From: Chitinophaga jiangningensis
GTDB taxonomy: Bacteria; Bacteroidota; Bacteroidia; Chitinophagales; Chitinophagaceae
Direction of reading: 5' to 3'
Assembly: GCF_900142605.1 (NCBI RefSeq)
Contig: NZ_FRBL01000006.1
Coordinates: 434,001 to 498,000 of the forward strand
DNA: 64,000 bases
The notes beneath the pieces are model-generated. The model saw nothing but the letters and a program-made list of their open reading frames with translations. It did not search any database and had not been told where the DNA came from. The position numbers were made by a program, and so were the translations under genes. Of the stretch, positions 16,821-24,891 are shown piece by piece (the stretch's first letter is position 1; the number at the start of each line of letters is the position of its first letter).

Positions 16821-18116
16821 ATGGAAGTCGTCATTATCCTCATCCTCATTTTACTCAATGGCCTATTCTCGATGTCGGAGATAGCATTGGTGTCCGCCCG
16901 GAAAATCAGGCTGGAACACCTCGCCAATAAAGGGGATGAAAAAGCAAAGGCCGCGCTGAAGCTGGCCAACAACCCGGACAGGTTTCTTTCCACCGTCCAG
17001 ATCGGCATCACCCTTATCGGTATCCTGACCGGTATTTACTCTGGTGAAAATATCAAAACTGATATCGTAGCCTGGCTCAATACTTATCCATCCGTACAAC
17101 CATACAGTGGCCCCCTGGCAACTACCATCATCGTAGTTACCATCACCTATTTTTCCCTTGTACTGGGAGAACTCGTGCCTAAACGGCTGGCCATGGCCAA
17201 ACCAGAGGCCATTGCCAAAAATGTGGCCAGGCCAATGACATTCATCTCCTGGCTTACCTTTCCCTTTATCTGGTTGCTGAGCGCCTCTACCAACGTTCTC
17301 GTCAAACTCTTTAACCTTCGCCCTAATGATACCCATGTTACGGAAGAAGAAATTAAGGCCATGATCAACGAAGGCACGTCCTCCGGCGCCATTGAAGAAA
17401 CTGAACAGGAAATTATCGAAAGGGTATTTCACCTGGGCGACAGGAACATCACCTCGCTCATGACCCACCGTACCGATATTACCTGGCTTGATATCAATGA
17501 AACGATCGATACCTATCAGTCCAAAATCCGCGAAAGTCTCCACTCCGTATACCCCGTATGCGATGGAGAAGTGGACGCGCTGAAAGGTGTTGTGTCTATA
17601 AAAGACCTGTACGCAGTAGCCGGAAAAGCCCTGCCGCTGGCACAGGTGATGAAAAAACCACTATTCGTTCCTGAAAACAATACCGCCTACCAGGTACTGG
17701 AAAAGTTTAAGGAAACACATATACATGCCGCATTCATCGTTGATGAGTACGGTACGTTTCTTGGTATGATCACCCTCAATGATATTTTGGAGGCGATCGT
17801 AGGGGATATGCCGGAAACCGAAGAATATGACAGTTACGAGATGCACCTCCGCGATGATGGCAGCTATCTGGTGGATGCACAAATACCGTTTTACGACTTC
17901 CTGGCCGAATTCGATAAGGAAGACTGGATGAACGAATTTGAGCAGGATTTCGATACCCTCGCAGGCTTTATCCTTCACCACCTGGAGCATATCCCCAGCA
18001 CCGGTGAAAAGTTCAGCTGGAAAGGGTTTACATTTGAGATAGTGGACATGGATGCACACCGTATCGATAAAGTCATGGTAGTTCCGCCTATGCAATCAAC
18101 AGACGAAGAGGACTGA
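16821..18116 (+). CDS. CNNM/CorC-family (hemolysin-like) protein with CBS pair
   Basis: The protein has 431 residues. An N-terminal DUF21/CNNM membrane domain (1-190) shows NGLFSMSEIALVSARKIRLE and LGELVPKRLAMAKPE. Two CBS domains follow (about 205-330, with TSLMTHRTDITWLDI and AFIVDEYGTFLGMITLNDI). A C-terminal CorC/HlyC domain ends the protein (about 345-431, SYLVDAQIPFYDF). Relatives export magnesium or cobalt or resist sodium; haemolysin is a historical name. It closes the co-directional run before the pigment cluster. Confidence 0.92.
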   Translation: MEVVIILILILLNGLFSMSEIALVSARKIRLEHLANKGDEKAKAALKLANNPDRFLSTVQIGITLIGILTGIYSGENIKTDIVAWLNTYPSVQPYSGPLATTIIVVTITYFSLVLGELVPKRLAMAKPEAIAKNVARPMTFISWLTFPFIWLLSASTNVLVKLFNLRPNDTHVTEEEIKAMINEGTSSGAIEETEQEIIERVFHLGDRNITSLMTHRTDITWLDINETIDTYQSKIRESLHSVYPVCDGEVDALKGVVSIKDLYAVAGKALPLAQVMKKPLFVPENNTAYQVLEKFKETHIHAAFIVDEYGTFLGMITLNDILEAIVGDMPETEEYDSYEMHLRDDGSYLVDAQIPFYDFLAEFDKEDWMNEFEQDFDTLAGFILHHLEHIPSTGEKFSWKGFTFEIVDMDAHRIDKVMVVPPMQSTDEED

Positions 18117-18187
18117 TTTTCTTCCCTGCACACGTAGAAACCGCCAACGTAGTTATCCGTATTTTGATGATCGGAGTGCCTTAATTA

Positions 18188-18218
18188 TTTGGATAAACCC
18201 AGGTTTATACTAAATTTG
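18188..18218 (+). promoter_or_regulatory. Predicted promoter of the aryl-polyene/flexirubin-type cluster
   Basis: TTTG (18188-18191) and TAAATTTG (18211-18218) are 19 bases apart, an exact match to the Bacteroidota -33/-7 consensus. The lyase ATG follows 44 bases after the -7 box. No other strong match is seen in the 145-base gap. Confidence 0.75.
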
Positions 18219-18261
18219 AGCACTTTTTTACATAAACAATAAATTTAATTTAATAGTAACC

Positions 18262-19797
18262 ATGGTTGCAATAGGAAGTAAGGTGCTGTCCCTGGAAGAA
18301 GCTTACAGGGTTCTTTACAGCGGTGAAGAGCTGGTATTGGACGCAGCGGCTTTACAACAGGTGGAAGCCAGTTTTGAGTTTCTGAAGAAGTTTTCCGCAA
18401 AAAAACTGATCTACGGCATAAACACCGGCTTTGGGCCGATGGCACAGTACCGCATCAGCGATGAGGATACCTTCCAGCTGCAATACAACCTGATCCGCAG
18501 CCACAGCTCCGGCTCCGGCAAACTGTTATCCCCGATACACACCAAAGGACTCATGATCGCCCGCCTCAGCAGCTTTATGCAGGCGCATTCCGGCATTCAT
18601 CCTGAAGTAGTACACCTGCTCAAAGACCTGATCAATAAAAACGTATATCCGTGTGTGTTTGAGCATGGAGGCGTGGGCGCCAGCGGCGACCTCGTACAGC
18701 TCGCTCACCTGGCCCTGGTGCTGATTGGTGAAGGAGAAGTAGTATATGAAGAGAAGGTACAGCCAACGGCTGAAGTATTTGCCAGGCTGGGTCTTAAGCC
18801 TATCGGCATCCATGTGCGCGAGGGACTGGCCATCATCAACGGAACATCTGCGATGACCGGCGTGGGCCTGGTAAACCTCATAGAGGCAAAACGCCTGCTG
18901 GCCTGGTCTGTCACCATTTCCGCCATGATCAACGAAATCGTGGAAGCTTTTGATGACCATTTGTCGGCAGAGCTCAATGCGGTTAAAATGCATGAAGGCC
19001 AGAACAAAGTGGCCGGCATCATGCGGGAGATCCTCGTGGGCAGCAAAATGGTGCGCCACCGCCCGGATCACCTCTATAAAGAACTGGAAGAAGAGATTTT
19101 TAAAGATAAAGTACAGGAATACTATTCCCTCCGTTGCGTACCACAAATCCTGGGACCAGTGTTCGATACCCTGAAACAGGCAGAACAACTGGTGGTGCAG
19201 GAGCTGAACTCCGTAAGTGATAACCCGGTGGTGGATCACCATAAGGAAAATGTGTTCCATGGCGGTAACTTCCATGGCGACTATGTTTCCCTGGAAATGG
19301 ACAAGATCAAAATCGCCATCACCAAGCTGTCGATGCTCTCTGAGCGCCAGCTGAACTACCTCATGAATGAAAAGCTGAACCATAAGTTCCCGCCGTTCAT
19401 GAACCTGGGCAAACTGGGCTTCAACTTCGGTATGCAGGGCGTACAGTTTACCGCTACTTCCACTGTAGCAGAAAACCAGACGCTTTCCTTCCCGATGTAC
19501 GTGCACAGTATTCCTAATAACAATGATAACCAGGATATTGTGAGTATGGGCTGCAACGCTGCGCTGATGGCAGGCAGGGTAATCGGCAACACTTTCGAGG
19601 TACTGGCCATCCAGGTGATGACCATGCTGCAGGCGGTGGATTACCTCGGTTGTCAGGACAGGCTGGCTGGGTTCTCACACAAAATTTACGAAGAGGTGAG
19701 AGCTATTTTCCCTAAATTTATTGAGGACAGTCCTAAATACAAGGATCTTCAGAAAATCAGGGAATACCTGATGGCAAATCAGCCGGTACAGTTGTAA
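18262..19797 (+). CDS. Tyrosine (aromatic amino acid) ammonia-lyase
   Basis: This 511-residue enzyme of the HAL/PAL/TAL family uses a self-made MIO cofactor to remove ammonia, here most likely turning tyrosine into 4-coumarate, the aromatic starter of aryl polyenes. The MIO tripeptide is A140-S141-G142 in HGGVGASGDLVQLAHL. The catalytic tyrosine is Y51 in YGINTGFGPM. The selectivity pair is S80-H81 in QYNLIRSHSSG. From memory the sequence closely follows the tyrosine ammonia-lyase of Flavobacterium johnsoniae's flexirubin cluster in the QYRI, IRSHSSG and VHSIPNNNDNQDI regions. Histidine as substrate is less likely because no hut genes are nearby. It heads the 26-kb cluster behind a strong predicted promoter. 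Confidence 0.92.
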   Translation: MVAIGSKVLSLEEAYRVLYSGEELVLDAAALQQVEASFEFLKKFSAKKLIYGINTGFGPMAQYRISDEDTFQLQYNLIRSHSSGSGKLLSPIHTKGLMIARLSSFMQAHSGIHPEVVHLLKDLINKNVYPCVFEHGGVGASGDLVQLAHLALVLIGEGEVVYEEKVQPTAEVFARLGLKPIGIHVREGLAIINGTSAMTGVGLVNLIEAKRLLAWSVTISAMINEIVEAFDDHLSAELNAVKMHEGQNKVAGIMREILVGSKMVRHRPDHLYKELEEEIFKDKVQEYYSLRCVPQILGPVFDTLKQAEQLVVQELNSVSDNPVVDHHKENVFHGGNFHGDYVSLEMDKIKIAITKLSMLSERQLNYLMNEKLNHKFPPFMNLGKLGFNFGMQGVQFTATSTVAENQTLSFPMYVHSIPNNNDNQDIVSMGCNAALMAGRVIGNTFEVLAIQVMTMLQAVDYLGCQDRLAGFSHKIYEEVRAIFPKFIEDSPKYKDLQKIREYLMANQPVQL

Positions 19798-19815
19798 CAG
19801 CAAAAAACTTCAACA

Positions 19816-20544
19816 ATGAAATGTGCGCTAATCACCGGCGGCTCAAGAGGCATAGGACGGGCAGTATGTATTAAAATGGCAGAACTAGGCTACCATGTTC
19901 TGATCAACTATAAAGGCAATGAGGCAGCAGCACTCGAAACACTGGAAGCCGTAAAGGCAGCCGGCAGCACGGGCGAACTGCTGCAGTTCAACGTAGGAAG
20001 CGCCGAAGAAGTATCCAGTGTGCTCGGCGCCTGGATGGAAGCGCATAAAGAAGACCAGATTGAAGTGCTGGTCAATAATGCCGGCGTACGCGAGGATGGG
20101 CTGATGTTTATGATGAGTGAGGCACAATGGAATAATGTCCTCAATATCAGCCTGAATGGTTTCTATTACGTTACCAAGCAGGTACTCAGCAGTATGCTGA
20201 TGAAACGCTATGGCCGCATCATCAACATGGTATCCTTATCCGGCATTAAAGGCCTGGCAGGACAAACCAACTATTCCGCCGCCAAAGCAGGCGTAATCGG
20301 CGCTACGAAAGCACTGGCACAGGAAATCGCCAAACGTGGTGTAACCGTGAACGCAGTGGCTCCAGGCTTCATCAAAACCGATATGACGGCTGAACTGAAC
20401 GAAAAAGAACTGGCCGCACAAGTGCCGATGAACCGCTTCGGTACCGCAGAAGAAGTAGCTGAAGCCGTGGCATTTTTTGCCTCCAAAGGTGCAGGGTACA
20501 TCACCGGCGAAGTACTGAGCATCAACGGCGGCCTGTATACCTGA
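19816..20544 (+). CDS. 3-oxoacyl-ACP reductase (FabG-like)
   Basis: This short-chain dehydrogenase of 242 residues has the NADPH-binding loop ITGGSRGIGRA at the N-terminus, NNAGVREDG, and the catalytic Ser-Tyr-Lys in MVSLSGIKG and NYSAAKAG. It ends with GYITGEVLSINGGLYT as FabG proteins do. In this cluster it would reduce the beta-keto group after each chain extension; leaving out enoyl reduction gives the conjugated polyene. It lies 18 bases after the lyase and 30 bases before a ketosynthase. Confidence 0.92.
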   Translation: MKCALITGGSRGIGRAVCIKMAELGYHVLINYKGNEAAALETLEAVKAAGSTGELLQFNVGSAEEVSSVLGAWMEAHKEDQIEVLVNNAGVREDGLMFMMSEAQWNNVLNISLNGFYYVTKQVLSSMLMKRYGRIINMVSLSGIKGLAGQTNYSAAKAGVIGATKALAQEIAKRGVTVNAVAPGFIKTDMTAELNEKELAAQVPMNRFGTAEEVAEAVAFFASKGAGYITGEVLSINGGLYT

Positions 20545-20574
20545 TAATAGTCCAAAACGTTAACCGCTCCTATT

Positions 20575-21798
20575 ATGAACAGAGTTGTGATCACAGGATT
20601 GGGAATCTACTCCTGCATAGGTAAAAACCTGGAGGAGGTGCGAGATTCATTATACAAGGGAAAATCAGGCATTGTACTGGACCCCGAAAGAAAAGCATTC
20701 GGATACCGCTCCGGCCTCACCGGCAAAATCGAACGTCCTGAGCTGAAAGGCTTGCTGGACCGCCGCGCCCGCCTGATGATGCCTGAACAGGCCGAATTCG
20801 CTTTTATGGCTACCAGGGAGGCCTTAGCCATGGCTAAAATGGACCCTGATTACATCGAAAAAACTCCCGTAGGCATACTCTATGGCAACGACAGCTGTGC
20901 AAAACCGACTGTAGAAGCCAACGACATCATGCGGGAAAAGAAAGATACCATGCTGGTGGGCTCCGGCTCTGTATTTCAGACCATGAACTCCACCGTAAAC
21001 ATGAACCTGGCCACCATCTTTAAACTGAAGGGTGTCAATTTCACAGTGAGCGCGGCTTGTGCCAGCGGCTCCCATGCTATCGGCCTCGGCTATATGTTTA
21101 TCAAAAACGGCATGCAGGATGCAGTGATCTGCGGCGGCGCCCAGGAAGTAAATATTTACGCCATGGGTAACTTCGATGCCATCGCCGCATTTTCTACCAG
21201 GGAAAGTGAGCCGGAACGGGCTTCCCGCCCGTTTGACCGTGACAGGGACGGCCTCGTGCCAAGCGGCGGCGCAGCCACAGTTATACTTGAAAGTTTGGAG
21301 TCCGCACAAAAAAGAGGCGCCACTATCCTGGGCGAAGTCCTGGGCTACGGCTTCTCCTCTAACGGTGCACATATCTCCAATCCAACCGTAGATGGACCCG
21401 TGCGCAGCCTGCAAATTGCCCTCAGCGACTCTGGCCTGCTGGCTAAAGATGTGGAATACATCAACGCCCACGCTACCTCCACACCGGCAGGTGATGCCAG
21501 CGAGGCAAAAGCGATCTACGAAGTATTCGGTGGCAACGTACCGGTGAGCTCCACCAAGTCCATGACCGGCCACGAATGCTGGATGGCAGGTGCCAGCGAA
21601 ATCGTTTATTCCATGCTGATGCAGCAAAACGGATTTATCGCCCCAAACATCAACCTGGAAAATCCGGATGATGACGCCGCCAAGCTGAATATAATTAGTA
21701 GTACAATTAATAAAAATTTTAATATATTTTTGTCCAACTCTTTCGGATTCGGAGGCACCAACTCCTCCCTGATCGTGAAAGCGTGGGACGGAAAGTAG
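20575..21798 (+). CDS. Beta-ketoacyl-ACP synthase (active Cys-His-His)
   Basis: This thiolase-fold ketosynthase of FabB/FabF type has 407 residues. The nucleophile is C162 in SAACASGSHAIG, with the two histidines in INAHATSTPAGD and STKSMTGHECWMAGASE. It ends with LSNSFGFGGTNSSLIVKAW, as expected for the family. With all three catalytic residues present it should condense malonyl-ACP units. It is one of three complete ketosynthases in the cluster, the others starting at 24892 and 29445. The closest functional match in aryl-polyene systems is the initiating or elongating ketosynthase; which one cannot be told here. Confidence 0.9.
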   Translation: MNRVVITGLGIYSCIGKNLEEVRDSLYKGKSGIVLDPERKAFGYRSGLTGKIERPELKGLLDRRARLMMPEQAEFAFMATREALAMAKMDPDYIEKTPVGILYGNDSCAKPTVEANDIMREKKDTMLVGSGSVFQTMNSTVNMNLATIFKLKGVNFTVSAACASGSHAIGLGYMFIKNGMQDAVICGGAQEVNIYAMGNFDAIAAFSTRESEPERASRPFDRDRDGLVPSGGAATVILESLESAQKRGATILGEVLGYGFSSNGAHISNPTVDGPVRSLQIALSDSGLLAKDVEYINAHATSTPAGDASEAKAIYEVFGGNVPVSSTKSMTGHECWMAGASEIVYSMLMQQNGFIAPNINLENPDDDAAKLNIISSTINKNFNIFLSNSFGFGGTNSSLIVKAWDGK

Positions 21799-21891
21799 GA
21801 CTATTGCCAGTTTAGAGTGAACGCTAGTTGCCTTACATCTATGAGTAATAAACTCATATATCCCCGGTGTGTGTAACTCCCAATATATTCT

Positions 21892-21899
21892 TAACTTTG
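21892..21899 (+). promoter_or_regulatory. Possible internal promoter box before the first ACP gene
   Basis: TAACTTTG matches TAnnTTTG in the 185-base gap between the ketosynthase and ACP genes. It lies 85 bases before the ACP ATG. The -33 position has GTGT rather than TTTG, so support is partial. A short inverted repeat (ATGAGT/ACTCAT, 21841-21856) lies just upstream. Confidence 0.4.
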
Positions 21900-21983
21900 G
21901 CGCTCGGACTAATTTGAAGATTTTACAGGCTTGGTTGGTAACCGTAATTATTTTATAATCAACCTATATCTGTTATACGTTAT

Positions 21984-22241
21984 ATGGAACTTAAAGAAGT
22001 AATAACTGTCACAAACAAATTTCTGGTAGAGGAGTTTGAAGCTAATCTGGCAGACATCACGCCGGAAGCTAATTTGAAAGCTACGCTGGACCTGGATAGT
22101 CTGGACTATATCGATATGGTGGTAGTAATTGAAGATAACTTTGGTTTTAAAGTAAAACCGGAAGATTTTCAAAACATCGTCACCTTCCAGGATTTTTACA
22201 ATTACGTAACTGCTCGTATTCAGCAAAAAGAACTCGTATAA
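21984..22241 (+). CDS. Acyl carrier protein 1
   Basis: This is an 85-residue four-helix carrier protein. The phosphopantetheine serine is S39 in LDLDSLDYIDMVVVIEDNFG. The acidic helix II is typical for docking to ketosynthases. It is presumably loaded by the AcpS encoded at the end of the cluster. Its stop codon overlaps the next gene's start (TAATG), coupling it to the LpxL-like acyltransferase. Confidence 0.92.
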   Translation: MELKEVITVTNKFLVEEFEANLADITPEANLKATLDLDSLDYIDMVVVIEDNFGFKVKPEDFQNIVTFQDFYNYVTARIQQKELV

Positions 22242-23146
22242 TGCCGTCCTGGCAGGGAAAGTCGAAAGGAAATAAGCTGGGCTACAGTATTTTTATTGCC
22301 ATACTGCGCTATGGGGGTGTGTATCCTGCTTATTTCCTGTTAAGGTTTGTAGCCGCGTATTATTTTTTGTTCTCCTGGAGTTCTTCCAGACCTATTTACA
22401 AATATTTCCATACTAAGGCTGGTTTCAGCAGGTTTAAATCGTTGATTAACCTGTATAGGAATTACTATGTCTTTGGGCAAACCATTATTGATAAGATAGT
22501 GGTGATGGCCGATATGGCCAACAAATTCACGTTTGATTTCGATGGAGAGCAGCACCTGCGCGATATAGTGAGCGGCGGCAAAGGCGGCATCCTGCTCAGT
22601 GCACACCTGGGCAACTGGGAAGTGGCTGGCCACCTGTTTAAACGGCTGCAGGCACGTATCAACATCGTGATGTTCGACGGTGAGCATGAAAGAATTAAGG
22701 AATACCTCTCCTCTGTTACGGGGGGGCGTAATGTGAATATCATCGTGCTGAAAGACGATCTGTCGCACATCTATGCCATCAACGACGCGTTGAGCAACCA
22801 GGAACTGGTATGCATGCACGCCGACCGCTTTTTACCCGGGAATAAAACCATGACCACGGATCTGCTGGGATCGCCGGCGCAGTTTCCTTTAGGCCCGTTC
22901 CTGCTGGCATCCACTTTCCGGGTGCCCGTTTCAGCGGTTTTCGCCTTTAAGGAATCGGCTACCCACTATCATTTTTATGCCACTGAACCGCGGGTCTATA
23001 ATGGCCGCAGGCAGCAGGAGCAGGCATTAAAGGATTTTGTAGGGGAGATGGAAGTGAAGATCCGGAAATATCCCACGCAATGGTTTAACTACTACGATTT
23101 CTGGGAAGACGAAGCAACAACAGCCCCCGGAAACAGCGTGTCATAA
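22241..23146 (+). CDS. LpxL/HtrB-like lysophospholipid-type acyltransferase
   Basis: The protein has 301 residues, an N-terminal membrane anchor and the acyltransferase motif HLGNWEVAGH (HX4E pattern). FVLARHADR-like features follow as ELVCMHADRFLPGN and LGSPAQFPLGPFLLAS. Relatives transfer acyl groups from ACP to lipid A. In aryl-polyene clusters an acyltransferase of this kind is thought to attach the finished polyene to a lipid at the membrane. Coupling to ACP 1 by a TAATG overlap supports an ACP-bound donor. The acceptor is unknown. Confidence 0.85.
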   Translation: MPSWQGKSKGNKLGYSIFIAILRYGGVYPAYFLLRFVAAYYFLFSWSSSRPIYKYFHTKAGFSRFKSLINLYRNYYVFGQTIIDKIVVMADMANKFTFDFDGEQHLRDIVSGGKGGILLSAHLGNWEVAGHLFKRLQARINIVMFDGEHERIKEYLSSVTGGRNVNIIVLKDDLSHIYAINDALSNQELVCMHADRFLPGNKTMTTDLLGSPAQFPLGPFLLASTFRVPVSAVFAFKESATHYHFYATEPRVYNGRRQQEQALKDFVGEMEVKIRKYPTQWFNYYDFWEDEATTAPGNSVS

Positions 23147-23257
23147 CAACTATCCTTAATAACTACCTGGTTCCAGGTAGAAATAATTTCCGGGATTATA
23201 CTGTTCATAATTTCATATAATTCTATTTACTTCGTATTTCTTTTTTTACAATAAATT

Positions 23258-23689
23258 GTGGAGATGTTTATTCATACAGACGATATTACTGCATATATAC
23301 CGCAGCGCGCACCTATAGTGATGATCAGTGGCATTCTCGAAGTAGAAGGCCCTGTAACCCGTACTGCCCTGAGCATAGCCGCGGATAATATTTTCGTGGA
23401 GGAGGGCTTTTTCACGGCCCCCGGCCTCATGGAAAACATGGCGCAGACCGCAGCCGCCAGGATTGGTTATATCTCCCGCCAGCAAAACGTACCTGTACCG
23501 CTGGGATTTATTGGCGCCGTAAAAGATTTTGAAATTTTTGAATTACCTCCCGCCGGAGCCACCGTTGAAACTACCACCGTTATTGGTGCAGAAGTTTTTA
23601 ACGCCACCATGGTAAACGCTAAAGTGATGTATCAGGATAAGGTGATGGCCCAGTGTGAACTGAAAATATTCATCAACCCCCAATCATAA
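23258..23689 (+). CDS. Hotdog dehydratase-like protein, ApeP type, with Glu but no catalytic His
   Basis: This single-hotdog protein of 143 residues is related to FabA/FabZ 3-hydroxyacyl-ACP dehydratases. The central helix reads APGLMENMAQTAAARIGY, which keeps the catalytic acid (E59 in PGLMENMAQ). The loop where FabZ has GHFP reads EEGFFTAPG, so the catalytic His is missing; the only His in the protein is H6. LPHRYP of FabZ appears as IPQRAP. A second hotdog protein at 33717 has the opposite loss, so the two may make one heterodimeric dehydratase. The start is GTG at 23258; an in-frame ATG at 23264 is an alternative. Confidence 0.85.
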   Translation: MEMFIHTDDITAYIPQRAPIVMISGILEVEGPVTRTALSIAADNIFVEEGFFTAPGLMENMAQTAAARIGYISRQQNVPVPLGFIGAVKDFEIFELPPAGATVETTTVIGAEVFNATMVNAKVMYQDKVMAQCELKIFINPQS

Positions 23690-23701
23690 AACTTAAGCAT
23701 C

Positions 23702-24460
23702 ATGAGAACCAGTTCCTTATTTCTGGTAGCAGCACTTATGCTGGGTACTGTACTTACTGCAAAAGCACAAAAGTTAAAAAACTTCCTGGATAATAAAGAT
23801 TCCTCTTTTACCTGGCTGGGTATTGATTTTACACAGGCACGACTGATTGGCGATGCAGGAGCTAAACCAATCGATTTTGTGGATAGTCACTTCGCCGGCA
23901 TCAACCAGGTGGTGGTAAACGAACCTAAAAAATACGATGTGCCGGGAAATATGCGCCACGAAAACGTGACGTATGATATCAGCCTGGTAAACAAACGTAA
24001 CGCCGCTATCAATCCTGATAACTTCAAATCAGATAACAGTGCGGACCTGCACCGCCTCACTGAAGAGGATGTGAACAAACTGGTGAAAGGTTTCGACTTC
24101 GGTGGTAAGAAAGGTATCGGTGCGCTCCTCGTTATGGACGGCATGAGCAAAACCGATAAAAAAGCATCTGCATTTGTAACGCTGGTGGATATGGGAAGCC
24201 GCCGTGTACTGATGACAGAAAGAATAGAAGGAAAAACTGGCATGGCTTTCGGTAATCGTAACTATTGGGCACTGCCGGTTAAATATATACTGGATAATTT
24301 TCACGATGATTACAATAAGCTGAAAGAGAAATATGCCAACGCCACTGACCCTGTAGAGCCAGCACCGGCACCAGCACCAGCACCAGCTCCGGCACCTAAA
24401 AAGTCAGGTAAAACAGGCGTGGCAAATACAAAAGCTCAGCCAGCAAAAAAGAAAAGCTAA
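23702..24460 (+). CDS. Secreted protein of unknown function with Pro-Ala linker
   Basis: The protein has 252 residues. A signal peptide (MRTSSLFLVAALMLGTVLTAKA) is followed by a domain of about 190 residues (SFTWLGIDFTQARLIGDAG at its start, then SRRVLMTERIEGKTGMAFGN). A PAPAPAPAPAPAPKK linker and a lysine-rich tail (AQPAKKKS) end it. I do not recognise the domain. It should be periplasmic or surface-exposed; the basic proline-rich tail looks like a wall- or polyanion-contacting extension. It lies between the dehydratase half (12 bases upstream) and the thioesterase (2 bases downstream), so it is part of the same operon. Confidence 0.8.
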   Translation: MRTSSLFLVAALMLGTVLTAKAQKLKNFLDNKDSSFTWLGIDFTQARLIGDAGAKPIDFVDSHFAGINQVVVNEPKKYDVPGNMRHENVTYDISLVNKRNAAINPDNFKSDNSADLHRLTEEDVNKLVKGFDFGGKKGIGALLVMDGMSKTDKKASAFVTLVDMGSRRVLMTERIEGKTGMAFGNRNYWALPVKYILDNFHDDYNKLKEKYANATDPVEPAPAPAPAPAPAPKKSGKTGVANTKAQPAKKKS

Positions 24461-24462
24461 GC

Positions 24463-24882
24463 ATGCAATTAACCGAAAGCACTACCATAACGATTAGATT
24501 CAATGACTGTGATCCTTTAGGGATCGTATGGCATGGAAACTATGTGCAGTATTTTGAGGACGGAAGAGAAGCTTTCGGTGAAAAATACGGATTACGCTAC
24601 CTGGATATTGCCGCGGAAGGGTTTACCGTGCCGCTGGTCAATATCCAGTGTGATTATAAGCGCCCGCTGCGCTATGGCGACAAAGTAGTAGTACATACCA
24701 CCTACATCGACGACCTGGCCGCGAAGCTCAAATTTGAATACGTACTTACACATGCAGTTACCGGGGAAGTAGTGGCAAAAGGATCCTCCGTTCAGGTGTT
24801 CCTGGATAAAGAATCCTCTCTGCTGCAACTTACCCTGCCGCCGTTTTTCAGCAACTGGAAAAAGGCACAGGGACTGCTTTAA
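24463..24882 (+). CDS. 4HBT hotdog acyl-CoA/ACP thioesterase
   Basis: The protein has 139 residues, YbgC-like. The 4-hydroxybenzoyl-CoA thioesterase signature is seen in RFNDCDPLGIVWHGNYVQYF, with the catalytic Asp in DPLGIVWHGNY. It could release the polyene acid from its carrier or clear stalled intermediates, as thioesterases in aryl-polyene clusters do. Spacing to its neighbours is 2 and 9 bases. Confidence 0.9.
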   Translation: MQLTESTTITIRFNDCDPLGIVWHGNYVQYFEDGREAFGEKYGLRYLDIAAEGFTVPLVNIQCDYKRPLRYGDKVVVHTTYIDDLAAKLKFEYVLTHAVTGEVVAKGSSVQVFLDKESSLLQLTLPPFFSNWKKAQGLL

Positions 24883-24891
24883 AAGGGTAAT

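Noticed and set aside
18526..19506. Minus-strand open frame of 326 codons opposite the ammonia-lyase
   Set aside because: The lyase has intact MIO and substrate motifs across the region; the antisense product is His-rich and without motifs.
18262..19797. Histidine ammonia-lyase (hutH) of a histidine-degradation operon
   Set aside because: No hutU, hutI or hutG is near, and the context and sequence match the tyrosine lyases of flexirubin clusters, despite the Ser-His selectivity pair.
24361..24400. Short repeat of CCAGCACCGGCA-type units as a possible microsatellite or CRISPR-like array
   Set aside because: It is the in-frame coding of a Pro-Ala linker, with no spacers.
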